Source of the DNA: a virus | Strand: one strand, 5' to 3' | Virus record (IMG/VR): IMGVR_UViG_3300031227_000200 | Coordinates: 1 to 35,486 of that record | DNA length: 35,486 nt | Made by a program: the position numbers and the translations under genes | The notes under the pieces: model-generated | Database searches by the model: none | What the model was told of the DNA's origin: nothing | Seen by the model: the letters and a program-made list of their open reading frames with translations, nothing else | Shown: positions 8,223 to 15,208 of the stretch, one piece after another | Layout: each line of letters opens with the position of its first letter | Position numbering within the stretch: the first letter of the stretch is position 1

Positions 8223-8809
8223 GGCGTTGTCTCCTCTCCGCCGCCGTACAGCCCCTCGAGCAACGCGCACAGGTTCTCGTGGGCCTGCTCAGTCAAGTGC
8301 GGCCAGTCGGCGGTACCCGCGTTCTCCGCCTTGTCCGAGGACTGCACAACCAGATAGCTGGTATGCCCGGAATAGTCAGTCCCGTACATTTCCTCGTGGT
8401 CAACTTTGTGCAGGCTCAGCGTGTACTGCCGCTCGCCGAAGCGGAGCACCGGATGGGCCTCAACGAATGCCTCCATCTCATTCCAGCCTCCATAACCCAT
8501 CTGCTCGTAGTACCAATTCGAGTGCAAGCGCACCGCGTCGGCGTCGTCAAAGTCACTGCTACGGTTGCGCTCCCGGATGATCCGCTCGCCCTCGGCCTCG
8601 CAGTCGGCGGCTGTGCCTACTACCAGCAGGCGCAGAATGCTTTGCAGCCGCGTTATCTGGATCGCCTGCGATTCGGCTTGCTGCTCCGCCTGCTTTGCCT
8701 GTTTTGAGAGTGCCACCAACCCGTTGTGCAACCTCCACAACCAAGCCATTGCGCTTACAACAAAGACAGTTACGCTTCCGGCCCATAACATCTCGATAAC
8801 GCCTTCCAT
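8219..8809 (-). CDS. Membrane-anchored coiled-coil protein
   Basis: 196 residues. Residues 5-27 form one hydrophobic segment (MLWAGSVTVFVVSAMAWLW). A glutamine/alanine-rich coiled coil follows (SKQAKQAEQQAESQAIQITR), then a soluble C-terminal domain with WYYEQMGYGGWNEMEAF. This resembles a spanin- or Rz-like topology, but it lies in the replication region, not beside the lysis genes, so I do not name it so. GAGGAG lies nine bases before ATG 8809. It overlaps the next gene by four bases. Confidence 0.8.
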   Translation of the reverse strand: MEGVIEMLWAGSVTVFVVSAMAWLWRLHNGLVALSKQAKQAEQQAESQAIQITRLQSILRLLVVGTAADCEAEGERIIRERNRSSDFDDADAVRLHSNWYYEQMGYGGWNEMEAFVEAHPVLRFGERQYTLSLHKVDHEEMYGTDYSGHTSYLVVQSSDKAENAGTADWPHLTEQAHENLCALLEGLYGGGEETTP

Positions 8810-8879
8810 CCCATCATCTCCTCTTCGGATTCTCTCTGCGCCCCTCTAAACAGTTGCGGGCGCGAGGTGTATGCTTACC

Positions 8880-10991
8880 CTACTCTGCTCCCGAATCGCC
8901 ACCTGCGGAAGCCTCGTCGCCACAATCACCGCTTGCGGCTTGGTGCGCGGCATCCCTCTGTGTCCGCGCCTGCTCGAGCGAGTCCGCCTTGCCCGTCTGC
9001 GCCTGCTGGTCGAGCGAGAAGTACGGTACGCCGTCCGGCGTGCCATCGTCCAGATAACCCGCCGGCACGCGATAATCCCATCGGCATCTGCCGTTCGGCT
9101 CCTCGATGATGTAACTGACGGCGCCGGATGGGAAGCAGGTCGTTTTGATCGTGCATTGAGTGGCTTCGTCGAAGGCGGTGTGCTCGGGCTCGGGGCGCGG
9201 GTCGGCGGTAGCAGCATGGAGGTTCCGGAGCGCCTCGTTGAGGTCGGCCTGGATAGTGTTGCGCTCCTGCTTCAATCCCTCTACCCGACCGAGTAACCCG
9301 TCGCGCTCGATCCGCAAGGCCTGCTCCACGTCGCGCCTTGCAGCTACGTCAGCCTCCAGTTCCGCCACGCGCTTCTGGAGCTTCACTTCTTCAGGGCTAA
9401 AAGCTGCCCCACACGCTCGGGCGAACTCTTCATCAGTGCCCCAGGTCGCCTGCGCCATAACGGTAACAGCCTCCACGGATTCTCTGGCCTGCAAATCTAG
9501 CCGGCCCACCTGTGTATCATTGCAGACCACTCGGGTAGCTCCGGGGAATAGTGACGACGGCCCCATGGAGTAGATTTGGTCGATAACGTGAACGCATCCG
9601 CTATCGTACCCATGAAGCACCATTGTCGGCGGCGGCGAGGTTTCCAGTTCCGCGACATCGGGCTCAGGTTCCGGCTTCTCCGCATCGCAACAGGGGACGC
9701 TTGCGGGGCGCCTCTTCATCGCCGCGATCTCCCCCTTGATTTCCTCGAGACTCTCGCGCACGAACGCATTGAACCGTCTCCCGCTATCGCTCATCCAGGA
9801 TACTGCCATGCTGTCGCACGTGTGGCTATACTCAATGTGGGTGTCGTGAATATCGCAGATGATTGGTTCGGCATCCGGCCCCTGGTAGTGCAGAATGAAC
9901 TCGTCGGGGCCACAATCTGGTTCCGGCTTCTCTGCCTGCGGGCAGGGGACGCCAGCAGTAGTGGCGACGGCGATGATGCCTTCTTCGGGCATCTCAACGT
10001 AGAAGCCACAGTCAGTATTGTCCCACCGATTATTCCAGGGGGCGGAGTATGACCCCTGCACGTTGTAGTACAGGCCATCATCCTCCACAGCAGTCAGCGC
10101 AGTGATTTCGCGAAATGCTATGGGACCGCTGGTGGTCGCCAGCACCACGACCGGCGGCTCGGCACCTTTGCAGCTCCACGGTTGCCCGGGAGTATCCCAC
10201 GCTTTGCGGGCAGCAATGGTGATTTCGGCGGGGGTCTCAATGACGATGCAGGAATAACCGACCGGCAACTCTACCCCGCCTTCTTTCCGTCCGCGCACCA
10301 TTCGCCTGCGGCCCTTGTCCTCAATGGAAGTTATGGTCTCGAATACGAGTGGCGCGGGCAAGAGTCCAATGCCATCATGCAGCGTCACCGTCTTCGCCAG
10401 TCTCGGCACCGCACCATCGCAGTCGAAGTCGGGCCAGACCTTGCGGGCGGCGGCGGTGACTTGGGCGGGGGATTCGGACACAACGGCGACACTACTGCGT
10501 GAGCCGTCGCCATATGTACATAGCCCTACCACAAGGCAGGCATCTCCAACATGACCCTCGTATGGCTTGATTTCCGCAATCGCCGAAAATGCGGGGAATA
10601 GGCTAGAATCAAAAGCGCTTGTCAGCGCCACCGTCTTCGGTTTGTTCTCCGCCGGTTCCCGCTCCATCCGTTCAAGCCAGTCCGTCAACTTCCCGGCCAA
10701 TGGCCCATCGCCGCTGCGCTGAAACACTGCCCTGGCCTTGCGAACATCCTCCATGCACCCGTCTCCGAGTTTGCCCATCTCTGCACCTCCAGATTTGACT
10801 ACCTCACCCGTAAGTATCGCGTCCATCTGCTCAAGCACCGCAAGCCTGCCAGCCATGTTCGCCGCCCACGTTTCCTGCTCGTCCGTGCGGGCATGGGCTG
10901 GTATTACGCGGACTTCGTCGAGCCGCCTGCGCACATCGGCCTTCTGCGCGGCGATCCACAAGCGCAGCTTACCAACTCTGGTTCGGATCAT
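8880..10991 (-). CDS. Large protein with five divergent FlbD-like repeats and a coiled coil
   Basis: 703 residues, the longest product here. Residues 1-60 are helical. About 120-517 hold five diverged repeats of 61-67 residues starting near 120, 201, 281, 365 and 457. Each opens with a strand such as TVTLHDG, ILHYQG or MVLHGYD, has a central I-x-x-I, and ends in E-S/T-P-x-E-I or RESVEAV, four then running into an alanine helix and Trp. This resembles the short FlbD-like beta module. Residues 533-590 are a coiled coil (LQKRVAELEADVAAR). The tail carries a piece shared with the protein at 18293-18550 (FPSGAVSYIIEEPNGRCRW). ATG 10991 has AGAGGTGA upstream and overlaps the helicase gene by 23 bases. 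The role is unknown. Confidence 0.85.
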   Translation of the reverse strand: MIRTRVGKLRLWIAAQKADVRRRLDEVRVIPAHARTDEQETWAANMAGRLAVLEQMDAILTGEVVKSGGAEMGKLGDGCMEDVRKARAVFQRSGDGPLAGKLTDWLERMEREPAENKPKTVALTSAFDSSLFPAFSAIAEIKPYEGHVGDACLVVGLCTYGDGSRSSVAVVSESPAQVTAAARKVWPDFDCDGAVPRLAKTVTLHDGIGLLPAPLVFETITSIEDKGRRRMVRGRKEGGVELPVGYSCIVIETPAEITIAARKAWDTPGQPWSCKGAEPPVVVLATTSGPIAFREITALTAVEDDGLYYNVQGSYSAPWNNRWDNTDCGFYVEMPEEGIIAVATTAGVPCPQAEKPEPDCGPDEFILHYQGPDAEPIICDIHDTHIEYSHTCDSMAVSWMSDSGRRFNAFVRESLEEIKGEIAAMKRRPASVPCCDAEKPEPEPDVAELETSPPPTMVLHGYDSGCVHVIDQIYSMGPSSLFPGATRVVCNDTQVGRLDLQARESVEAVTVMAQATWGTDEEFARACGAAFSPEEVKLQKRVAELEADVAARRDVEQALRIERDGLLGRVEGLKQERNTIQADLNEALRNLHAATADPRPEPEHTAFDEATQCTIKTTCFPSGAVSYIIEEPNGRCRWDYRVPAGYLDDGTPDGVPYFSLDQQAQTGKADSLEQARTQRDAAHQAASGDCGDEASAGGDSGAE

Positions 10992-12363
10992 CCTGCTCAC
11001 CTCTTTCGCTGCCTCTTTCTACATCAAAAAACCGAGAGCCGTGGGCATAGTCCACAAAATAGGGCAGCTCCCCGAACTCACGGATGCTCCGTGCCGCCTG
11101 GCATCGGATGATGCCAGTGTCCTTCTTGCGCTTCTTCTCATCCATATCGCGAATCAAAGACATAACGATGCTTGCGTCCTGTGTGGCACCGCGACTGCCA
11201 TACGTCAACGGGTTCCCGCGTTCATCCCAACTAATCTGTGAAGACAGGAGCAGCGGTGCCCGCACGTCCTCAGAGACCGACTGGAGCGCCCGCGCTATCT
11301 GCGTCAATGATTCACGTTCCTTGGCACCTTCACTCAGGCGTTGCAGATAGTCCACGACAATCAGGCCAATGTCGCCGCGCTGCTGCTCTACCTGTATCGC
11401 GGCGACTGCTTCATCAACGCTACGAATCCTATCGGCAATGACCACCGGCAACTCGCACAACTGTCCATGCCCTTCCGCGATACGTTCGCTGATTTCGTCC
11501 TTCTGTTCTTCCGGGCACCTGCCGGGCAAGCTCAGTTGTGAGTTCACCCGCGCTAGCCAGCAGCAAGCAAGCCGAATCCACGACTGGCGGCCCTCCTCCA
11601 ACGGAATGACAAGTACGCGCTGGCGCGTAGCCTCGTCCTGCGCGGCGAATTGTATCGCACTACTCAATGCGCTCTGGACTGAAAACGATGTTTTCCCCGA
11701 CTTTTCTTGGGACATCATCACCACAAGGTACATCCCTCCGTATCCTCCGGTCGCATTGTCAAGCGCGGGGATGCCGCTCCGTGCCGCTGTTACGCCATAG
11801 GGCTGGTTGATAGCCGCGTGCAGGTTTAGCGCGTCCTCTTCCCAGCCGTCGGCAACCGAAGCCGTCTGTGCCCGTGTGTTTCCCTCAGCCAGCTTCAAGG
11901 CGCCCGTCACGGCCTCGGCAAGCAGCGCGCCGGCGTCTTCCGGGTTGGCGAGTGCCTTTTGTTGCAGTTCTGTGCCGAAGGCTATCATGCGCCGCACGCT
12001 GCTCCGGTCGCGGACAATTATTGCCGAGGCCATCGCGTCTGCGGCATTGCCAATCAGCGCGACCTCGTGGATCAACGCCATCAGATACTCGCCGCCGCCA
12101 CACTCTTCGAGCTGGCCCCGCTGCTTGAGTAGCGCCGCAACAGTCACCAGGTTTACCGGCTCTCCCGCTGCGGCCACGGTAGCGACTGCGGCAAAGATGC
12201 TTCGGTGGGCCTCCCGGTAGAAGTCGTCTGCGGTTAGCTCCCGCACGCACAACAACGCAGCCGCCTTGTCGATAAGCGCGTTGCCGATGACAGCTTGCTC
12301 GGCCTTTAAATCCTCGGGAGGTAGGCGTTGCTCGCCCGGCGGTAGTGCCCGCTGGTTGCTCAT
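10969..12363 (-). CDS. dnaB: DnaB-like replicative helicase
   Basis: 464 residues. The N-terminal helical domain of DnaB is recognisable (LKAEQAVIGNALIDK, DDFYREAHRSIFAAV, VNLVTVAALLKQRGQL). The RecA-like core has an unusual Walker A loop, SQEKSGKTS (219-227), where most DnaB proteins have a G-x-x-x-x-GKT loop, and a Walker B strand LIVVDYLQRL (334-343). The arginine-finger region near the end is less clear. It should unwind DNA ahead of the fork after loading by the DnaC-like protein encoded two genes upstream. Its start overlaps the Mom-like gene by four bases (ATGA). The length is typical of phage DnaB. Confidence 0.92.
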   Translation of the reverse strand: MSNQRALPPGEQRLPPEDLKAEQAVIGNALIDKAAALLCVRELTADDFYREAHRSIFAAVATVAAAGEPVNLVTVAALLKQRGQLEECGGGEYLMALIHEVALIGNAADAMASAIIVRDRSSVRRMIAFGTELQQKALANPEDAGALLAEAVTGALKLAEGNTRAQTASVADGWEEDALNLHAAINQPYGVTAARSGIPALDNATGGYGGMYLVVMMSQEKSGKTSFSVQSALSSAIQFAAQDEATRQRVLVIPLEEGRQSWIRLACCWLARVNSQLSLPGRCPEEQKDEISERIAEGHGQLCELPVVIADRIRSVDEAVAAIQVEQQRGDIGLIVVDYLQRLSEGAKERESLTQIARALQSVSEDVRAPLLLSSQISWDERGNPLTYGSRGATQDASIVMSLIRDMDEKKRKKDTGIIRCQAARSIREFGELPYFVDYAHGSRFFDVERGSERGEQDDPNQSW

Positions 12364-13013
12364 GCGTCGCCTTTCTCGATTTGTTGGAGCGTGCGGGTCG
12401 GGTTCGCACCGCCTGCCTCAGGTGGTCGCCGAGGCCCTTCTTCAAGGCGCACGCTCTTATCCAACAGGTATATCCAACAGTCCTTGTCGTGGTCATAGTC
12501 CGAATGACCTTCGCGGTGCCCGCGCTTGCTCGTTGGGCTATTGCCGTGCAACTGCCCCTTGGCGCGACGCAACCATACGAAGTTCGCCGCCTTGTAAATC
12601 GCGCCAGTGTGCCGCGTACTGTCTGACCAACTGACTACAAGCCGAGGCGTCTTTGCATCGCGATACACAGTCAACCAGTCATGGACTATAATCCGCAGTG
12701 ACTTGCCAATAGCGCAACTGGCAACGTTCGGAGTATTTGACGCGAGGTACAGGCGAGCAAACTCAAGTAGTTCGTCGGAAGGTACACCGCACAACGGCAC
12801 GGACATCATCGGGTAGGCGTAGGTCAGAACACCGTCCACCTCTCCATCAAGCAGGACGGCATAATTCAGTTGCCTGCCGGTTCGCGCCCGTCGCAAGTAG
12901 TGACGTTGTTCAAGGGCGAAGCGGGCATCGGCAACTGATACACGTCGCAACTCTACGCGATGCTTGAGCGACGCCGCCTTGTCTGGGCCAAAGAGTGAGC
13001 GTTGGCCTATCAT
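12360..13013 (-). CDS. Mom-like DNA modification protein (GNAT-fold)
   Basis: 217 residues starting MIGQRSLFGPDKAAS. The pattern ALEQRHYLRRARTGRQLNYAV, LLEFARLYLASNTP, CAIGKSLRIIVHDWL, LVVSWSDSTRHTGAIYKAAN and FVWLRRAKG fits the Mom family. Phage Mu Mom uses a GNAT-like fold to turn adenine into a carbamoylmethyl form that blocks restriction enzymes. The S-x-D-x-x-x-x-H-x-G-x-IYKA-x-NF stretch is the most telling. A perfect AGGAGGTGG lies before ATG 13013; an earlier in-frame start 25 codons upstream is rejected. It lies between loader and helicase, an odd but compact place. The family is likely; the exact chemistry is inference. Confidence 0.75.
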   Translation of the reverse strand: MIGQRSLFGPDKAASLKHRVELRRVSVADARFALEQRHYLRRARTGRQLNYAVLLDGEVDGVLTYAYPMMSVPLCGVPSDELLEFARLYLASNTPNVASCAIGKSLRIIVHDWLTVYRDAKTPRLVVSWSDSTRHTGAIYKAANFVWLRRAKGQLHGNSPTSKRGHREGHSDYDHDKDCWIYLLDKSVRLEEGPRRPPEAGGANPTRTLQQIEKGDA

Positions 13014-13780
13014 GCGTCCACCTCCTGCCAATCCGCAATATTCATCTGCGTCCGTTGACTCGCCGCGTTCGTCTGCAATAGTACGCACCGTTCTTTCAGG
13101 CGGTCAAAGATGCGCCGCAACGAACCATCCTCCGCAAGCTGCTTCGCCATGGCGTTGCTGGCTACACAGGTTGACAGCCGCAGCCCGTGCCGATGTTCGA
13201 TGAATCTGTGAAGCTCGGCCAGCGGCCAGGGCGCAGCGTATTCCTCGCCCAAACCATCAAGCAGTATAAGCTCTGCTTCGAAGTAGTAGGCCGCGTCATC
13301 GCCCCGGTGGAATATGCCGAGGAGGTCGGCGACGTGGATATAGGTCATGCGCTCAACGTAAGCCGTTGCCGCCGCCAATGCTATCAGCGACAGGGCGCAG
13401 GTCTTGCCGACACCGACATCGCCCAGGAGCAACACTCCGTCGCCGGCCCGCGTGCGCCTGAGTATCGTATCGCAGTAGAGCTTGACGCCCTCCTGAAACT
13501 CGGCGGGCAGGCGGTCGAAGCTCGGATGCTGCGCGTCTATCGGTATCCGGGTATTCTCCCGGTACGCAGCCCGCGCAAACTCCCGGCGGCCTGCGATGTG
13601 CGGACAACCAGCGCGACCAAGCGGGCAGGGAAGCAGGAATGACTGGACGCCGACAAGCCCGTCGCAGGCAACCGGATCGGTTGGACAAAGCGCATCCCAG
13701 TCCTTCGCGGCCACCGTCCCTTGCAGTTCGGCCTTCGCGTTAGCTACCTGCTGCTCGTAAATGTCCCGTTGCGAGGTCAT
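13010..13780 (-). CDS. DnaC/IstB-like AAA+ helicase loader
   Basis: 256 residues. Walker A GDVGVGKT at 120-127 and Walker B LILLDGLGEE at 171-180 are clear, with SNAMAKQL as the probable sensor region and RIFDRLKERCVLLQ at the arginine-finger position. Four Cys in the N-terminus (CPTDPVAC, CPLGRAGC, residues 32-59) may bind zinc, as in some loaders. It should load the DnaB-like helicase encoded just downstream onto origin DNA. The start overlaps the initiator stop (ATGA). Order initiator, loader, helicase is a classic phage replication module. Confidence 0.9.
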   Translation of the reverse strand: MTSQRDIYEQQVANAKAELQGTVAAKDWDALCPTDPVACDGLVGVQSFLLPCPLGRAGCPHIAGRREFARAAYRENTRIPIDAQHPSFDRLPAEFQEGVKLYCDTILRRTRAGDGVLLLGDVGVGKTCALSLIALAAATAYVERMTYIHVADLLGIFHRGDDAAYYFEAELILLDGLGEEYAAPWPLAELHRFIEHRHGLRLSTCVASNAMAKQLAEDGSLRRIFDRLKERCVLLQTNAASQRTQMNIADWQEVDA

Positions 13781-14859
13781 CTGTTATCATGGCTCCCCGT
13801 CATAGTGCTAAGGTCTATCTCACCTGTTGGCGCAGTGGAGAAGTCACCGGGCTCCCACACGCCGGGGCCTTGGTTGCCGGAGGTGCCGCGTGCGCTGTCC
13901 TTCTGTACCCCAAATCCCCAAGGCTGATTGACCGCCAATCGGAACTGCTTGCAAAAGAATGCCCAGGGATTGGCGTTTCCGGTCGGTTGCGGCTTTGTGG
14001 CAAAGCACATCTTCACCTGTTGTTCGATGACTTCCCACCCGTCTGCTACAAAAAGTTGAGTGAGCCGCGAGTAACCCTTCAACTTACCGTCCGGCATGTT
14101 GCCAAGGTCAAGCATCTCCCAACACTCCCGGATGACCCTCTGGACATCCGTTTCATTCGGCTTCTCTGGAGCAGGTGGTTCGGGAGTATCATCGGGGAAA
14201 AGAGTAGGAGAGTTTTCAGAACCCGCCGCGTCAGCGGCGAGGTTGTTAAGGCCGTTACTTCTTAACTTCTTAACGTCGTTAACTTCTTGTGAATCGCAAC
14301 CTCCGTCCCGAGAGGTTGTTTCCTCCGAAGTATCCTCGCCACCAGCCCCTGCGCCAGTTGGTGTGCCAGCTTCCAATCCTCCGTTTGGGAAGGTTGGATT
14401 GTTCAAAGTGTCATCCTCCGTTTCAGGAGGTTGGCATCCTCCGTTTGAGAAGGTTGGAACCTCCGGCTTAGGAGGTTGAGCGTTTTCTGCAGGAGTGGCA
14501 TCCTCCGTTTCAGAAGGTTGTTGAAACGCATCATAATTCATGATCCGCAAGCGGCCCCGGCTGTTGTGGTGCGAGGTCCTGCCGCGCTTGTCAATAATGA
14601 CTAGCCCCGCCTCGATCATAGCGGTCTCTACTCGTTGCGCGGTAGAATACCCAACCTGGAGCGCTACCGCTCGCTGTTCGCGCGGCCAGGGCTTCCCGTC
14701 GAGATCGCACAGGCAACCACGGTACGGCTCCTGCCACCGGGCCAGCATGACGTACTTGAGGAATGCCAGTTGTGCCGACTTATCTAGCTTCATCAAGCTG
14801 CTCTCGGGCCGCAATGCCTGCCGGTGAAACTTCACCCAACCGTTTTGTTCTACGCCCAT
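13777..14859 (-). CDS. Replication initiator (O-like), winged-helix N-terminus, carries the likely origin
   Basis: 360 residues. The N-terminal ~105 residues (GWVKFHRQALRP, LDKSAQLAFLKYVMLARWQE, VALQVGYSTAQRVETAM, AGLVIIDKRGR) look like the winged-helix DNA-binding part of phage initiators. A long, low-complexity linker (residues ~115-265) is encoded by the repeat array at 14298-14521. The C-terminus (VIRECWEMLDLG, KGYSRLTQLFVADGW, ANPWAFFCKQF) probably contacts the loader or helicase. Lambda O has the same plan, with iterons inside its own gene. ATG 14859 has AGGAAG upstream; 37 extra in-frame codons before it overlap the next gene and are rejected. Confidence 0.85.
   Translation of the reverse strand: MGVEQNGWVKFHRQALRPESSLMKLDKSAQLAFLKYVMLARWQEPYRGCLCDLDGKPWPREQRAVALQVGYSTAQRVETAMIEAGLVIIDKRGRTSHHNSRGRLRIMNYDAFQQPSETEDATPAENAQPPKPEVPTFSNGGCQPPETEDDTLNNPTFPNGGLEAGTPTGAGAGGEDTSEETTSRDGGCDSQEVNDVKKLRSNGLNNLAADAAGSENSPTLFPDDTPEPPAPEKPNETDVQRVIRECWEMLDLGNMPDGKLKGYSRLTQLFVADGWEVIEQQVKMCFATKPQPTGNANPWAFFCKQFRLAVNQPWGFGVQKDSARGTSGNQGPGVWEPGDFSTAPTGEIDLSTMTGSHDNR
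14298..14521 (+). repeat. Iteron-like repeats, likely replication origin
   Basis: Six copies of a ~22-base unit with core CCTCCG-TTTN-GRAGGTTG lie at 14298, 14375, 14412, 14435, 14458 and 14499, three of them spaced 22-23 bases apart. Most are themselves imperfect inverted repeats; the one at 14458-14477 is AACCTCC-N6-GGAGGTT with perfect arms. They fall in the linker of the initiator gene. Copies are read in two different reading frames (QPxETED in some, PTFxNGG in others), so the DNA, not the peptide, is what is conserved. By analogy with lambda O I infer initiator-binding sites. Confidence 0.7.
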
Positions 14860-14869
14860 TGGTGACTTC

Positions 14870-15022
14870 CTAGTCGCGAAGCAGTATGCCCAACAGCGCG
14901 CTAAAGCAGGCGAATATGCCCATGAAAATAGCACCGTCCACGTCGGCGCAATACTGGATGCAGATAGCACACCCCATGACGAGTATTGATACGCCCCAGA
15001 ATACGAATATGCTCCAGTTCAT
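14870..15022 (-). CDS. Small two-helix membrane protein
   Basis: 50 residues, too short for a routine length cut, with two hydrophobic segments (WSIFVFWGVSILVMGCAICI and IFMGIFACFSALLGILL). GGAGGT lies eight bases before ATG 15022. It is the first gene after promoter and leader element E1 and directly precedes the initiator gene. The function is unknown; small inner-membrane proteins at the head of early operons sometimes alter host physiology or superinfection. Confidence 0.8.
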   Translation of the reverse strand: MNWSIFVFWGVSILVMGCAICIQYCADVDGAIFMGIFACFSALLGILLRD

Positions 15023-15047
15023 ATTATCCACCTCCAGACAAAAAGAC

Positions 15048-15173
15048 AAGGCCACCCGCGTATCGCAAACCGCATGCCCGGCGAGGGGAATGGAGGTCAT
15101 TGCCGCAGGTGGCCTTTATCGGTTGTGGTGTTCGTGGTGACATGAAAAAACTCCATTCTCTCTCTCGCCGGGT
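15048..15173 (-). ncRNA. Leader RNA element E1 with interleaved stems (A-B-A'-B')
   Basis: The 5' strand of stem A starts at the predicted +1 (15173). Stem A pairs 15164-15172 with 15077-15085 (CCCGGCGAG with CTCGCCGGG) and, after an internal loop, 15151-15158 with 15088-15095. Stem B pairs 15104-15116 with 15048-15060, 13 bp with one G-U. The linker between stem B 5' and stem A 3' is 8 nt. The strands come in the order A, B, A', B', which is pseudoknot order. A U-run follows B', then the ribosome site of the small membrane gene 25 bases on. E2 and E3 share the plan. The function is unknown. Confidence 0.72.
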
Positions 15174-15179
15174 GCCCTC

Positions 15180-15208
15180 AGTATATACCCCGCCGGCGCA
15201 GGAGTCAA
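15180..15208 (-). promoter_or_regulatory. Sigma-70-type promoter for the replication operon
   Basis: On the minus strand TTGACT (15203-15208), a 17-base spacer, and TATACT (15180-15185). Six bases after the -10 lies the predicted +1 at 15173, where element E1 begins. The -35 box includes the TGA stop of the methyltransferase gene. I see no operator palindrome. Confidence 0.85.

Noticed and set aside
8219-8809. Spanin (Rz-like) call
   Set aside because: The topology fits, but the gene is in the replication region and the lysis cassette is 24 kb away.
14298-14521. CRISPR array
   Set aside because: The repeats lie inside a coding frame, spacing is irregular (22 to 78 bases), units vary and no cas gene is near.
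15048-15173. HDV-like ribozyme, because the strand order P1-P2-P1'-P2' is the same
   Set aside because: HDV-like ribozymes need a 7-bp P1, a P3 hairpin between the P2 and P1' strands and a catalytic C in J4/2. Here that gap is only 8 nt and cannot hold P3, and E1-E3 begin at +1 with nothing to cleave off.
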